A stretch of DNA of 64,000 bases from RHLJ01 sp048058975 (GTDB lineage: Bacteria > Bacteroidota > Rhodothermia > Balneolales > Balneolaceae), in contig JBLLNP010000011.1 of NCBI GenBank assembly GCA_048058975.1, positions 1 through 64,000 on the forward strand. The letters are read 5' to 3'. Below the pieces are notes generated by a model. The model was not told the DNA's origin. It ran no database searches and saw nothing but the letters and a program-made list of their open reading frames with translations. Of this stretch, positions 1 to 9,491 are shown piece after piece. The position numbers were made by a program, and so were the translations under genes. Position 1 is the stretch's first letter. Each line of letters begins with the position of its first letter.

Positions 1-2039
1 CCCAGGCCCGTTGAGAACTCTTCAGCACTCATATCAAATCCAGGCCCGTTATCAGAATAGGATACAAAAATACGTTCGCCTGCTTTGCGAATTTTCAAAG
101 CAATTTCACCGCCTTGCTTTTTCTCCTGAAAAGCATATTTAAAAGAGTTAGTCGCGAGTTCATTAATAAGTAATCCCAATGGAATCGCCTGATTAATATT
201 TAATGAACTTATTCCGATATCTAATTCGATTTGTACATCGGTATTTTTAACCTGCATGTTGTTCCTGATTGTTTTGATCAGTTTTTCGTAATAAGTGATC
301 AAATCCACCGAAGAGAAATCTTCGGACTGATACAACAATTCATGAACCATAGCTATGGAATGAACCCGGTTTTGAGCTTCTGTCAGGCGGTATTTTTCTG
401 ACTCCTCTTCAGAACGAAAAACCTGTAGCTGCAGGAGACTCACTACAATCGCCAGATTATTTTTTACCCTGTGATGGATTTCCTGCAACAGGGTTTCTTT
501 CTCTTTCAAAGAGTGTTTTAATCTATTTCTGTTTTTTTCCAGCTCTGTAATGTCCAGCAGGGTAACAATAATTTCAGAAACAGTGCCATCTTTATGGTAT
601 ATACAACCTCCTGTTACTTCAAGCCATCTTTCTTCACCAAATTTATTAGCTCGTTTTATTATCCCGGAATATTGACCACCTTCAATAGCTTCATTAATTC
701 TATTATCAAAATTAGCCTCACTCTCCTGGTTAGAAAATGGCAACCGTTTACCCATTACTTCCTCACGGGTCCAACCTAATAATTTCTCTGCTGCCGGGTT
801 CCAGAAGTCCTGAACAATTCCATCTTTATTTAAAGAATAAATAGCCACCGGAGAAGCATTGATCAAAGACCTCAACCGTTCGTTCGAAAGCTTCAGCGAT
901 TGCTCGGCGCGTACTACATCATCAATATCCGAAGCAATACCAATCCAGGACTGTACAACTCCGCGGTGATCTTTTTGTGGAAATATGAGTACCTGGAACC
1001 ACCGCTCTTTTCCTTTTTGATTTATGAAAGTATGCACATGGTTAATCGCAGTCGCGGTCTGATGGGCAAAGGTCCATTTTTCATACACTTCATCTACACT
1101 TTCTGGAGGCACAAAGTTTTTCCATTCCCAGTTGCTAAGTGCAGATTTCTTTTTGCCAAAGAAGGCGAGTCCATGCCTGTTCATATAGGTTAGATACCCA
1201 TCTTTATCAGCAGTCCAGATAATATTGGGCAAGGATTCAGTAAGCAGGCGATACTTTTTCTCACTCTCTTGTATAACTAGTTCAGCTTTTTTCTGGTTTG
1301 TGATATCCGTATGGGTTCCAATTGCGTGATAAATAAAATTGTTTTCACCAAACTCGAGCACTTTGCCCTGGGAATGAATCCAGATATAAGCGCCGGATTT
1401 TTTTCTTAACCTCAGTTGAAGATCAAAATTCGGATCCCCTGTTGTAACAATACGGTCTTTTTCAGCAAGTAAGAGAGATGCATCCTCGGGGTGAATAAGC
1501 GTGGTATAAAATTTGAATGCGTCTTCCCATTCATGGGCGGGATAGCCAAGCATTTCCCACCATATATCATTTGCATAAAATTCTTTGGTTCGAAAGTTGA
1601 AATCCCACAAACCAAGATTTGCTGCTTCAACGGCAGACTGAAGCCGGTCTCGCTCCTTTTTGAGTTTATTCTCAAGTTCATACTCCCTTGATATGTCGAA
1701 GGCGAGAGTAAGTGTATAAGTTTTCCTGTTAATTTTTACCCGGGAATTCTCAATAGATGCCTGAAGTAAATCTCCATTTTTAGAGATATAAGGCCATTTT
1801 TTATCTCCAGTAAAACCAGTGGTAATAAATCGGGCGAATTCTTTTAAGAAAACTTTCTTGCTTAAAAGAACAGAGATTGATTTGCCAATTAGCTCTTCTT
1901 CGGAATAGCCACTTTTCTTGGCAAAGGCTTTATTTATAAAAACAAAGCGAAGCTTTTTGTCAGTTAAGCAACAGCTTATAGTTTTGCTCTCGAATAACGG
2001 AGCACCAATCGCTTCCTTTATTGCATGTCTGTCAATCAT
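1..2039 (-). CDS. Multi-PAS sensor histidine kinase (HisKA_2 type), 3' end cut off by window edge
   Basis: Reading the minus strand from an ATG at 2037-2039 gives one open frame to the window edge, about 679 codons. I see four PAS-like units at roughly residues 10-125, 135-255, 260-385 and 390-505. The second and third carry PAS_3/PAC-type endings such as GTHTDITNQKK. They are followed by the HisKA_2 phosphoacceptor motif EIHHRVKNNLAIVVSLLQLQ (His522/523) and the start of an HATPase domain with an N-box (INELATNSFKYAF) and DNGPGFD. No transmembrane segment is seen, so this is probably a cytosolic sensor. This family usually signals through a separate response regulator, and none is adjacent on the visible side. 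Signal and target are unknown. Confidence 0.9.
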   Translation of the reverse strand, partial: MIDRHAIKEAIGAPLFESKTISCCLTDKKLRFVFINKAFAKKSGYSEEELIGKSISVLLSKKVFLKEFARFITTGFTGDKKWPYISKNGDLLQASIENSRVKINRKTYTLTLAFDISREYELENKLKKERDRLQSAVEAANLGLWDFNFRTKEFYANDIWWEMLGYPAHEWEDAFKFYTTLIHPEDASLLLAEKDRIVTTGDPNFDLQLRLRKKSGAYIWIHSQGKVLEFGENNFIYHAIGTHTDITNQKKAELVIQESEKKYRLLTESLPNIIWTADKDGYLTYMNRHGLAFFGKKKSALSNWEWKNFVPPESVDEVYEKWTFAHQTATAINHVHTFINQKGKERWFQVLIFPQKDHRGVVQSWIGIASDIDDVVRAEQSLKLSNERLRSLINASPVAIYSLNKDGIVQDFWNPAAEKLLGWTREEVMGKRLPFSNQESEANFDNRINEAIEGGQYSGIIKRANKFGEERWLEVTGGCIYHKDGTVSEIIVTLLDITELEKNRNRLKHSLKEKETLLQEIHHRVKNNLAIVVSLLQLQVFRSEEESEKYRLTEAQNRVHSIAMVHELLYQSEDFSSVDLITYYEKLIKTIRNNMQVKNTDVQIELDIGISSLNINQAIPLGLLINELATNSFKYAFQEKKQGGEIALKIRKAGERIFVSYSDNGPGFDMSAEEFSTGL

Positions 2040-2207
2040 AAAAGATTACTCGGAATACCCTGTTAGCCTAATACTACTCCTAATTATATCTGTACGTAGC
2101 TAATATGTATAAATCTCAACTTTTTACAAACAAAGACGCACTTTTTTGTGAGATTAATGGGAAGGATTGGTCATCCTTAACCAATAAAGCTAACAAACGG
2201 GAAATTT

Positions 2208-5200
2208 ATGTCACGCAAAGGAATCCTGACGGTAACTATGTTACCGATCTTTATACTCATACTATCATTGAGCATCACTGCTCAGGAATCGGAAGAAACT
2301 GATTCCGTTAAAATTGAAAAAAAGAGCAAAGACCTCCCAATGGATCCGGAAAGGTTATTCGAATTTACAACAACCGAAGGTACCTGGATGTCTGTAGATG
2401 TAAGCCCTGACGGACAAACTATCGCCTTTGACTTATTGGGTGATATTTATACCATGCCAATAACCGGAGGGAAAGCCACACCAGTAACCGACGGAATGGC
2501 GGTGGATGTACATCCAAGATTTAGTCCTGATGGGAAACACCTGCTTTTCATTTCAGACCGGACGGGGTCAGAAAATGCTTGGTACATTAATTTGGAGACT
2601 GAAGAAGAACACCAGGTTACTAAAGACAATAACGACGAAATGATAAACGCGGAATGGTCACCCGACGGAGATTATATTGTGGTTTCCAGGGGAAGGAGGC
2701 TTTTCAAACTCTGGCTTATTCATAAAGATGGGGGCGGAGGCACCAAAATTGTGGATGGTTCCCCTGCTCTTAAAGCCATTGACCCGGCTTTTAGTGCTGA
2801 TGGCAGATACATCTATTATTCGCGACGAAATGGTGCATGGAATTACAATGCCCAACTACCTCAGTATGCAATTGGGGTATATGATCGAGAGACAGGAGAT
2901 AACTCATTTTTAGTTTCTAAATTCGGTTCTGCGTTTACCCCTACTACCTCACCTGATGGAAATTGGTTGGTATATGGAACCCGCCACGAAGCTGAAACAG
3001 CCCTTATTTTGAGAAACCTGAATACAGGAGAAGAACGATGGTTAGCATATCCGGTTCAGCGGGATGACCAGGAATCTCAGGCTACCCTGGGTGTGTTACC
3101 TGCAATGAGTTTTACGCCTGACAGCAAGCACCTGGTTCTTTTCTATGGAGGTAAACTCCACAAGCTTTCAATCGAAGATGGCACCACAACGGAAATCCCT
3201 TTTGAGGTGGACGTTGAATTGGAGTTGGGACCAGAGTTAACCTTTAAATATCCTATTTCAGACGACAAAGAAATGCTGGCTACCCAAATCAGAGATGCTG
3301 TTCCTTCTCCGGATGGTACACAGCTAGCTTTCACTGTTTTGAACGATTTATACGTTCAGGACTTTCCAAACGGAACCCCAAGAAAACTTACTGAAACACC
3401 AGCAACAGAAGCAGAGCCGACCTGGTCGCCTGATGGTAAATACATTGTTTATGTAACCTGGGACGAGCAAAACGGTGGAGATATTTACCGGATTGAGCCA
3501 AACGCGAGGAGACCAAGAGCACAGAAGCTTACCCAGGAATCGGCATTTTATACGCAACCGGCCTGGTCGTATAATAGTGACCGAATTGTATTTATAACCG
3601 GTTCAAAGTACGACTACATGGATTCAGGAACAGGAGGGTCTTTCTTTTCAGCCGCGGATGAAATAGCATGGATTCCAGCTAATGGAGGCGCTTCAAATTT
3701 TGTTGATTTGAGAAATGGCCGAACTAATCCTCATTTCATTAAGTCAAATGATCGGATTTATATGTCGGATAATGACGGGCAGTTGGTTTCGCTGCGTTGG
3801 GATGGAACGGATGTTAAAGAGCATATCAAAATTACAGGAATCTCTACCTACGGTACCACAGATCCTGTACCGGCAAGCGAAGCAAGTATTCTTTTAATGG
3901 CTCCGGAAGGGGATCAGGTACTTGCTCAGGTGAATAATGAAATTTATACTGCTACAGTACCTCAGACAGGAGATGTTGTAAGGATTTCAGTTTCTAATCC
4001 AGATGGAGCGGCTTTCCCGGCAAAAAAGCTGACCGTAATTGGGGGTGAATTTCCTCATTGGTCCGGCGATTCTGATAAGGTGCATTGGTCACTTGGTAAA
4101 GGGCACTTTGTATATAGTTTAAGTGATGCGGAAGCCTTTGCTGATAGTGTGAAAGCAGCAAAAAAAGCGGAAGAAGAAGCCAGGAAAGCTGCTAAAGAAG
4201 CAGAGGAAGATGCGGATAATGAAGAGTCTGATGTGGATAAAGAAGAAGATGAGTCTGAAAAAGAGAAAGAAAAGAAAGGCCCATCTGAGTATCAGGCTGC
4301 AGAATATAAGATTAAGGTAACTGTAGAACGGGATACTCCGGAAGGAACAGCGCTTTTACAAGGAGCCCGAATCATCACAATGAATGGAGATGAGGTGATT
4401 GAAAGAGGGGATATTCTCATTGAGAATAATCGAATTTCGGCCGTAGGACGAACAGGTACGTTAGACGTTCCGTCCGGCGCGGAAGTAATTAATATGGCCG
4501 GAAAAACAATTACTCCGGGATTTGTTGATACACATGCTCACCTGAGGGTTACAAGAGGAATTCATAAAACCCAGCCCTGGAGCTATGCTGCGAATCTTGC
4601 TTATGGAGTTACAACAACGCGAGATCCCCAGACAGGGACTACTGATGTGTTGAGTTACAGTGATATGGTAACTACCGGAATGGCTTTAGGGCCGAGAGTA
4701 TACTCTACAGGTCCCGGAGTTGGATTCTGGGGATATAAACTAAAGAGCTACGAGCATACCCAGGAAGTGCTTCGCCAGTACAGTGAATATTTTGATACTA
4801 AAACCATCAAAATGTACAGAGTAGGTAACCGTCAACACCGCCAATGGATTATCATGGCTTCTAAAGAGCAAAAACTGATGCCAACTACGGAAGGAAGTTT
4901 GAACATTAAAATGAACCTGACGCAGTTGATTGATGGATATCCCGGACACGAGCATAACCTTCCAATTTATCCGATTTATAACGATTGGGTAAAAACTGTA
5001 GCCGATGCAAAAATGGCGGTTAGCCAAACAATGCTGGTAGCTTACGGAGGACCTTTTGCCCAGGATTATTTCTTCACCAGAGAAAATCCATACGACGATC
5101 CGAAGCTATCCTATTTTACTCCTCATGATGTGCTGGCCTCGAGTACTCGCCGAAAATCGTTCTGGGCCAGAGATGATGAGCAGGTATTTCCTAAACATGC

Positions 5201-5606
5201 AGAGAAAGCCAAACAGATCGTTGATGCCGGCGGACTTATTGGTATTGGAAGTCACGGTGAGTTACAGGGTCTCGGCTACCACTGGGAGCTATGGTCGGTT
5301 GCAGCCGGTGGTTTAACTAACCATCAGGCGCTTAAAGTAGCAACCTTGATTGGCGCTGAGGCAATCGGTTTAGATGGCGATGTTGGCTCTATTGAAGTAG
5401 GTAAATTAGCTGATTTAGTAATTCTGGATAAAAACCCGCTTGATGATCTTAGAAATACTAATACCGTTTCTCATGTGATGTTTAATGGAAGATTATACGA
5501 AGCCAATACTTTGGACGAAGTATATCCCCGCCAAAAAGTATTCGACATGAAAATCTGGGAACAGAGTGTGCCGGATGCGTCCAGCCTTCCTGGCATTGAT
5601 AAATAG
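2208..5606 (+). CDS. Secreted TolB-like beta-propeller fused to amidohydrolase
   Basis: The protein has 1132 residues and an N-terminal signal peptide (cleavage near residue 26, SITAQ). The first ~640 residues carry PD40/TolB propeller repeats (SPDGQTIAF, FSPDGKHLLFIS, WSPDGKYIVYV). A Lys/Glu/Asp-rich linker at about 647-692 joins this to an amidohydrolase of the imidazolonepropionase-like group. Likely metal ligands are the HxH motif DTHAH (His776, His778), the Lys in KTIKMYRVG, GHEH (His914/916) and GSHGE (His1016). The C-terminal GKLADLVILDKNPL is typical of the superfamily. It probably hydrolyses an amide or cyclic amide bond in the periplasm or outside the cell; the substrate is unknown. 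The ATG at 2208 gives a clean signal peptide, though Met11 is also possible. Confidence 0.9.
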   Translation: MSRKGILTVTMLPIFILILSLSITAQESEETDSVKIEKKSKDLPMDPERLFEFTTTEGTWMSVDVSPDGQTIAFDLLGDIYTMPITGGKATPVTDGMAVDVHPRFSPDGKHLLFISDRTGSENAWYINLETEEEHQVTKDNNDEMINAEWSPDGDYIVVSRGRRLFKLWLIHKDGGGGTKIVDGSPALKAIDPAFSADGRYIYYSRRNGAWNYNAQLPQYAIGVYDRETGDNSFLVSKFGSAFTPTTSPDGNWLVYGTRHEAETALILRNLNTGEERWLAYPVQRDDQESQATLGVLPAMSFTPDSKHLVLFYGGKLHKLSIEDGTTTEIPFEVDVELELGPELTFKYPISDDKEMLATQIRDAVPSPDGTQLAFTVLNDLYVQDFPNGTPRKLTETPATEAEPTWSPDGKYIVYVTWDEQNGGDIYRIEPNARRPRAQKLTQESAFYTQPAWSYNSDRIVFITGSKYDYMDSGTGGSFFSAADEIAWIPANGGASNFVDLRNGRTNPHFIKSNDRIYMSDNDGQLVSLRWDGTDVKEHIKITGISTYGTTDPVPASEASILLMAPEGDQVLAQVNNEIYTATVPQTGDVVRISVSNPDGAAFPAKKLTVIGGEFPHWSGDSDKVHWSLGKGHFVYSLSDAEAFADSVKAAKKAEEEARKAAKEAEEDADNEESDVDKEEDESEKEKEKKGPSEYQAAEYKIKVTVERDTPEGTALLQGARIITMNGDEVIERGDILIENNRISAVGRTGTLDVPSGAEVINMAGKTITPGFVDTHAHLRVTRGIHKTQPWSYAANLAYGVTTTRDPQTGTTDVLSYSDMVTTGMALGPRVYSTGPGVGFWGYKLKSYEHTQEVLRQYSEYFDTKTIKMYRVGNRQHRQWIIMASKEQKLMPTTEGSLNIKMNLTQLIDGYPGHEHNLPIYPIYNDWVKTVADAKMAVSQTMLVAYGGPFAQDYFFTRENPYDDPKLSYFTPHDVLASSTRRKSFWARDDEQVFPKHAEKAKQIVDAGGLIGIGSHGELQGLGYHWELWSVAAGGLTNHQALKVATLIGAEAIGLDGDVGSIEVGKLADLVILDKNPLDDLRNTNTVSHVMFNGRLYEANTLDEVYPRQKVFDMKIWEQSVPDASSLPGIDK

Positions 5607-5614
5607 ATAGGGCC

Positions 5615-5634
5615 ATTCCTGCGAAAGCAGGAAT
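5615..5634. repeat. Short hairpin repeat with GAAA loop
   Basis: ATTCCTGC and GCAGGAAT form perfect 8-bp arms around a GAAA loop, just after the amidohydrolase stop. It resembles the dispersed intergenic hairpins elsewhere in the window (near 52.3 and 53.1 kb, core GCGAAG). It could also help end transcription. Confidence 0.6.
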
Positions 5635-5658
5635 TTTAGGCACAGGAGGTAATTCAAA

Positions 5659-5688
5659 AGCGCGTCTCTTTAAGACGTGCTTTTTTTG
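5659..5688 (+). terminator. Rho-independent terminator after amidohydrolase gene
   Basis: AGCGCGTCT and AGACGTGCT form a 9-bp stem with one G-T pair and a 5-nt loop, followed by a run of seven T. Confidence 0.8.
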
Positions 5689-5784
5689 TTCGAGTAAGCT
5701 TTTCTCAAAATACCCCGTTTGGGTGATAGAAAACGCCCTGTTTATACCTCAAATTTAGTTTGCATTAACTAAATCGGGGTAATT

Positions 5785-7464
5785 ATGAAAAAAATACTTA
5801 TTGGCTTTTTCGGGGTTTCACTATTCTTGGTGTCCTGCTCAACCATTCAGCAACAAATGGGCAAGGTTGCTTTAAAACTAATGACAAAAAAGGAGAAGGA
5901 TTTCTCCCAAATGGCTGTCATAGGAAAATATGAACGGAATTTGTATCCGGCTGATGTTGGTATTTCAACACTTGGTACAGAAGACTGGGAAGCAGGACAA
6001 AATGCCGTTGGCGTTCAATTTGTAAAACCGGAGGGAGGAATCGGTGTGATTGCCCTGGATGGAACAGTTACGGTAGATGGAGTAGAAGCGAAAAGCTACG
6101 GAGGAGGGGTATATATGATTCTCACAGATCATGAGGATACTTCCCCAAAAACAGTACGTGTAGAAAACGCGGATGGTCAGGTTTCTGAGTTTACAATAAG
6201 TGCCGCACCGGAAGTAACCATTAAAAGCATAAATGGAAAAACAGAAGGGGCGGAAGTAAATTTAGCAGAGCCACTGGAACTTGAATTGGAGTACAGTTCC
6301 AGCGCAAAAGGTAAAAGAGTTCAGGTAGCACTTATTACCAGTGCGGTAGGAGCAAAAGGTTTCGCTTACTTCCAGTCAGTTCCATTACAAAATAAAGTGA
6401 CTATTCCAGCAGACGCTTTTAAGCACAAACATATTAATGGAGGAAGTCCCACAGGCAAAGATGTAACGAACTGGGTAAAAGGTGAAAATCACCTACAGGT
6501 TTCCATTATTGATGAAGATAGGGATGTAGATTCAGGGGCTTTTCCATACTTCAAGAAAAGAGGGGTTACATACGATACCGTGCCTGTAACCGTAACCGGT
6601 GATACAGAGGGCCGTTCTTATGTACGCATTAAAGGTGATGTAGAAGCTCCTAATGGTAAATTCAAGTACGAGGCCAGTTCCTCAAATGCATGGTATGCCC
6701 GTCCGTTAAATTCGAATATTAGTCGAATTGGAATTGCCTCGCTTTCGGTTGAAGGAGTGCTTTTTAAGCAGGAAACCAACGAGAATACCACTGATTATGG
6801 TTCTTACAAAGTAATCACCACAACTACCACTACCTGGCAATTTCCTCAACTGGATGACGAATACTGGAATCAGTTTCTGGAAAACATTTACAGCGATCTG
6901 ACTGCTATGTTGGAAACCGACTATGGGGCAAATGTGGTGGATGTTGATCAGATTACAGCTAATCCGGTTTACGAGAAGTTTTATGAGCCTAAGGATGAGA
7001 ATACTGAGAAGTACATCAGCAAGAACCTGAGAGACACTAAGAGGTTAATACCTTCCTCTTTAGGAGAATTACTGGAAAGCCGAACAACCGCTCTTGTTGC
7101 TGATGGGGGACCAGTACCAACATTACTACGAGATATGAACATGGATGCCCTCATGAATATTTCCATCGATTACCGGGTAGCTTCTGATAACAATGACAAA
7201 ATCGTTTTACTGCCTATGGTTAGTTATCAGATTACAGGAGAAACCCAGGCTTTTGATGGAACAACGAATACCTGGATTCAGGGAACGATTCAAGGTCCCG
7301 GGGTGCCATTTACCAGAGAAGAGTTCACTGATTTGAATGCGCTGAACCGAATTGGACAGAAAGATATAATAGTGAATCTCATAAAACAGTCGATTGAGGA
7401 ACTGACCTCGAAGCAAGCAGAGTTTGGGTATGATAAAGTTTGGAATGTGGCTTTGTCCAACTAG
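5785..7464 (+). CDS. Large lipoprotein of unknown function
   Basis: This 559-residue protein begins with a signal peptide ending in the lipobox LVSC (Cys18), so it is a membrane-anchored lipoprotein. Residues about 40-140 and 145-270 look like beta-rich, Ig-like segments. The C-terminal half (about 300-559) holds a mixed alpha/beta region with WQFPQLDDEYWNQFLENIYSDL. I do not recognise a named family. It sits between two terminators, so it is probably transcribed alone. The start is a clear ATG with a KK basic N-region. Confidence 0.8.
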   Translation: MKKILIGFFGVSLFLVSCSTIQQQMGKVALKLMTKKEKDFSQMAVIGKYERNLYPADVGISTLGTEDWEAGQNAVGVQFVKPEGGIGVIALDGTVTVDGVEAKSYGGGVYMILTDHEDTSPKTVRVENADGQVSEFTISAAPEVTIKSINGKTEGAEVNLAEPLELELEYSSSAKGKRVQVALITSAVGAKGFAYFQSVPLQNKVTIPADAFKHKHINGGSPTGKDVTNWVKGENHLQVSIIDEDRDVDSGAFPYFKKRGVTYDTVPVTVTGDTEGRSYVRIKGDVEAPNGKFKYEASSSNAWYARPLNSNISRIGIASLSVEGVLFKQETNENTTDYGSYKVITTTTTTWQFPQLDDEYWNQFLENIYSDLTAMLETDYGANVVDVDQITANPVYEKFYEPKDENTEKYISKNLRDTKRLIPSSLGELLESRTTALVADGGPVPTLLRDMNMDALMNISIDYRVASDNNDKIVLLPMVSYQITGETQAFDGTTNTWIQGTIQGPGVPFTREEFTDLNALNRIGQKDIIVNLIKQSIEELTSKQAEFGYDKVWNVALSN

Positions 7465-7495
7465 GTCTTACTAACCAGACTAATAAATATTAATG

Positions 7496-7525
7496 AGGCT
7501 GTCCGGGAACGGGCAGCCTTTTTTA
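7496..7525 (+). terminator. Rho-independent terminator after lipoprotein gene
   Basis: AGGCTGTCC and GGGCAGCCT form a 9-bp stem with one G-T pair and a 6-nt loop, followed by six T. Confidence 0.85.
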
Positions 7526-7583
7526 TTTACATCAACTTCATATTGTATAGTTAATCTTAGTTAAAAACTAATAAGGAATTAAA

Positions 7584-8855
7584 ATGCTTAATTATACAAC
7601 TGCTTCAGAAGCAGTAAAATTAATACAATCAGGCGATAGGGTACTCATTCACGGGGTAAACGCTGCTCCACGTACGCTCATAGATGCAATGGTAAACAGA
7701 GCAGATGAACTTCGGAATGTGGAAATAGTACATATTCACACCGAGGGAGAAGCACCTTATTCGAAACCGGAATATCAAAAAAGTTTCCATTCCAATGTGT
7801 TCTTTGTGGGATCGAATGTTCGCAAGGCTGTAAATGAAGGAAGAGGTGACTACATCCCGATTTTTTTAAGCGAAGTTCCGGGACTTATTCGAAAAGACAT
7901 CCTTCCCATAGATGTAGCATTGCTAAATGTTTCCGCTCCTGATAAACATGGTTATTGCTCGCTTGGCGTTTCAGTTGTAGCCAGCTTTCCCGCTTCTCAA
8001 AAAGCAAAAAAAATAATTGCTCAGATAAACCCAAATATGCCTCGCACTCATGGTGACGGCTTTATTCATGTAAACCGTATCGATGCACTGGTGGAAGTAG
8101 ACGACCCGCTTCCTGAACAGATTATTCCCGAACCGGATGAGACTGAAATGAAAATAGGTAGGTATTGTACAGAATTGGTAGAAGATGGAGCTACTCTGCA
8201 AATGGGAATTGGAGCAATACCTAATGCCGTACTGAAAAGTCTGGTAAACCATAAAGATTTAGGAGTCCACACCGAAATGTTCGCAGATGGGGTGATCGAT
8301 CTCGTGGAAAAAGGGGTAATAAACGGCTCGCAAAAAGTAAAATACAAAGGCAAAGTAATAAGTGGTTTTGTGATGGGATCAAAACGAGTGTATGACTTTA
8401 TAGACGATAATCCGATGGTAGCCATGCTCGACATTGCCTACGTGAACGACACCAAAGTAATTCGCCAAAACCCAAAAGTAACTGCAATTAACAGCGCGAT
8501 AGAAGTAGATATGACCGGGCAAATTTGCGCCGATTCCATCGGGACTTTTCATTATTCGGGGGTAGGCGGTCAAATGGATTTCATTCGTGGAGCCTCTCTT
8601 TCAGAAGGAGGGAAACCAATAATCGCGCTTCCATCAACTACAAAAAAGGGAATCAGTAGAATTGTTCCGTTTTTGAAACAAGGAGCCGGAGTTGTGACCA
8701 CCCGGGCTCACGTTCACTATATAGTAACCGAATACGGAATAGCTAATCTTTATGGAAAGAATCTGCATCAACGGGCAAAAGCGCTGGTTGAGATCGCACA
8801 CCCTGATCATAGAGAGAATCTCAGCAGAGCTGTTTTTGAAAGGTTTAGGATATAA
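7584..8855 (+). CDS. Acetyl-CoA hydrolase/transferase family (4-hydroxybutyrate CoA-transferase-like)
   Basis: A 423-residue class I CoA-transferase of the Cat1/AbfT family, normal length. Such enzymes move CoA between acetyl-CoA and a short carboxylic acid through a glutamyl-CoA thioester. The expected catalytic glutamate lies in GVHTEMFADG (Glu231). Glycine-rich CoA-binding motifs (GVGGQMDFIRGA) and the C-terminal TEYGIANLYGKNL are present. A Shine-Dalgarno-like AAGGAA lies a few bases before the ATG. The acceptor (acetate, butyrate, 4-hydroxybutyrate or succinate) cannot be told from sequence. It is flanked by unrelated genes, so there is no pathway context. Confidence 0.9.
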   Translation: MLNYTTASEAVKLIQSGDRVLIHGVNAAPRTLIDAMVNRADELRNVEIVHIHTEGEAPYSKPEYQKSFHSNVFFVGSNVRKAVNEGRGDYIPIFLSEVPGLIRKDILPIDVALLNVSAPDKHGYCSLGVSVVASFPASQKAKKIIAQINPNMPRTHGDGFIHVNRIDALVEVDDPLPEQIIPEPDETEMKIGRYCTELVEDGATLQMGIGAIPNAVLKSLVNHKDLGVHTEMFADGVIDLVEKGVINGSQKVKYKGKVISGFVMGSKRVYDFIDDNPMVAMLDIAYVNDTKVIRQNPKVTAINSAIEVDMTGQICADSIGTFHYSGVGGQMDFIRGASLSEGGKPIIALPSTTKKGISRIVPFLKQGAGVVTTRAHVHYIVTEYGIANLYGKNLHQRAKALVEIAHPDHRENLSRAVFERFRI

Positions 8856-8925
8856 ATTTGTTATGAGTTAGAATAATAATTGTTAGATTTGGACATAAAA
8901 ATCGATTAAACAAATGGAGTGCATT

Positions 8926-9443
8926 TTGAAAAAAACAGGTATCATTTTATTCATCTCAATTCTTCTAACTCCGCTTCTTTATGCACAGGAAATGGATGAT
9001 TTTGCAGCAACGAAGCAACTGGGATTATCGCTCTCTTCCGTTACAGGTGCCGGTATTCATTATATCTATCCTTACAATGAAAGAGATAATCTGAAGTTTG
9101 TCGGAATCTATATTTATAATGATGATAATAATGGGAAAGACTCGTTTTTTTCTCTGGGTGCAGAGTATCAGAGAGATTTAAGGGAGACTTCCACGCAAAG
9201 AATTTATGCATTTGGAGGTTTCATATTGATAACAGCTTTTCGGAAGACACCTTTTTTGAAAGTAATGGACAACAGGATAAGTTTTTTAGCCTGGGTGGCG
9301 GTATGGGAGTTGATTTCGGAGATAGTAAACAAGGGTTGGCTTTCAACATTCACATTGCCTATCAATTTACCAAGGGCTTTGGCGATGAAGATAAAACCAG
9401 GATAGGTCTTGGAGCCGGGTTCGGTATAGGGTATAACTTCTAA
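8926..9443 (+). pseudogene. Outer-membrane beta-barrel-like protein, frameshifted
   Basis: The frame starting MKKTGIILFISILL has a signal peptide (cleavage near YAQ) and beta-strand-like sequence. It loses sense after IYAFGG near 9219. The frame shifted by one base continues with HIDNSFSEDTFFESNGQQDK and ends GAGFGIGYNF at 9443, with the C-terminal Phe typical of outer-membrane barrels. Adding one T to the T-run at 9219-9221 restores a ~172-residue protein. I chose the TTG at 8926 over the ATG at 8914: GGAG lies 6 nt before it and it yields a compact signal peptide. This is either a real inactivating deletion or a homopolymer sequencing error. Confidence 0.75.
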
Positions 9444-9491
9444 GCCGAAAAGTACCTTTTACAAAGTGCTGAACAAAGTGTAAACTTCGGA

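Noticed and set aside
594..1691. Several 60-97 codon ORFs on both strands in the first 2 kb
   Set aside because: They lie inside the long minus-strand histidine kinase frame, which has intact PAS and HisKA_2 motifs.
2105..2302. 65-codon plus-strand ORF before the amidohydrolase
   Set aside because: It overlaps the amidohydrolase signal peptide in another frame and shows no protein-like pattern.
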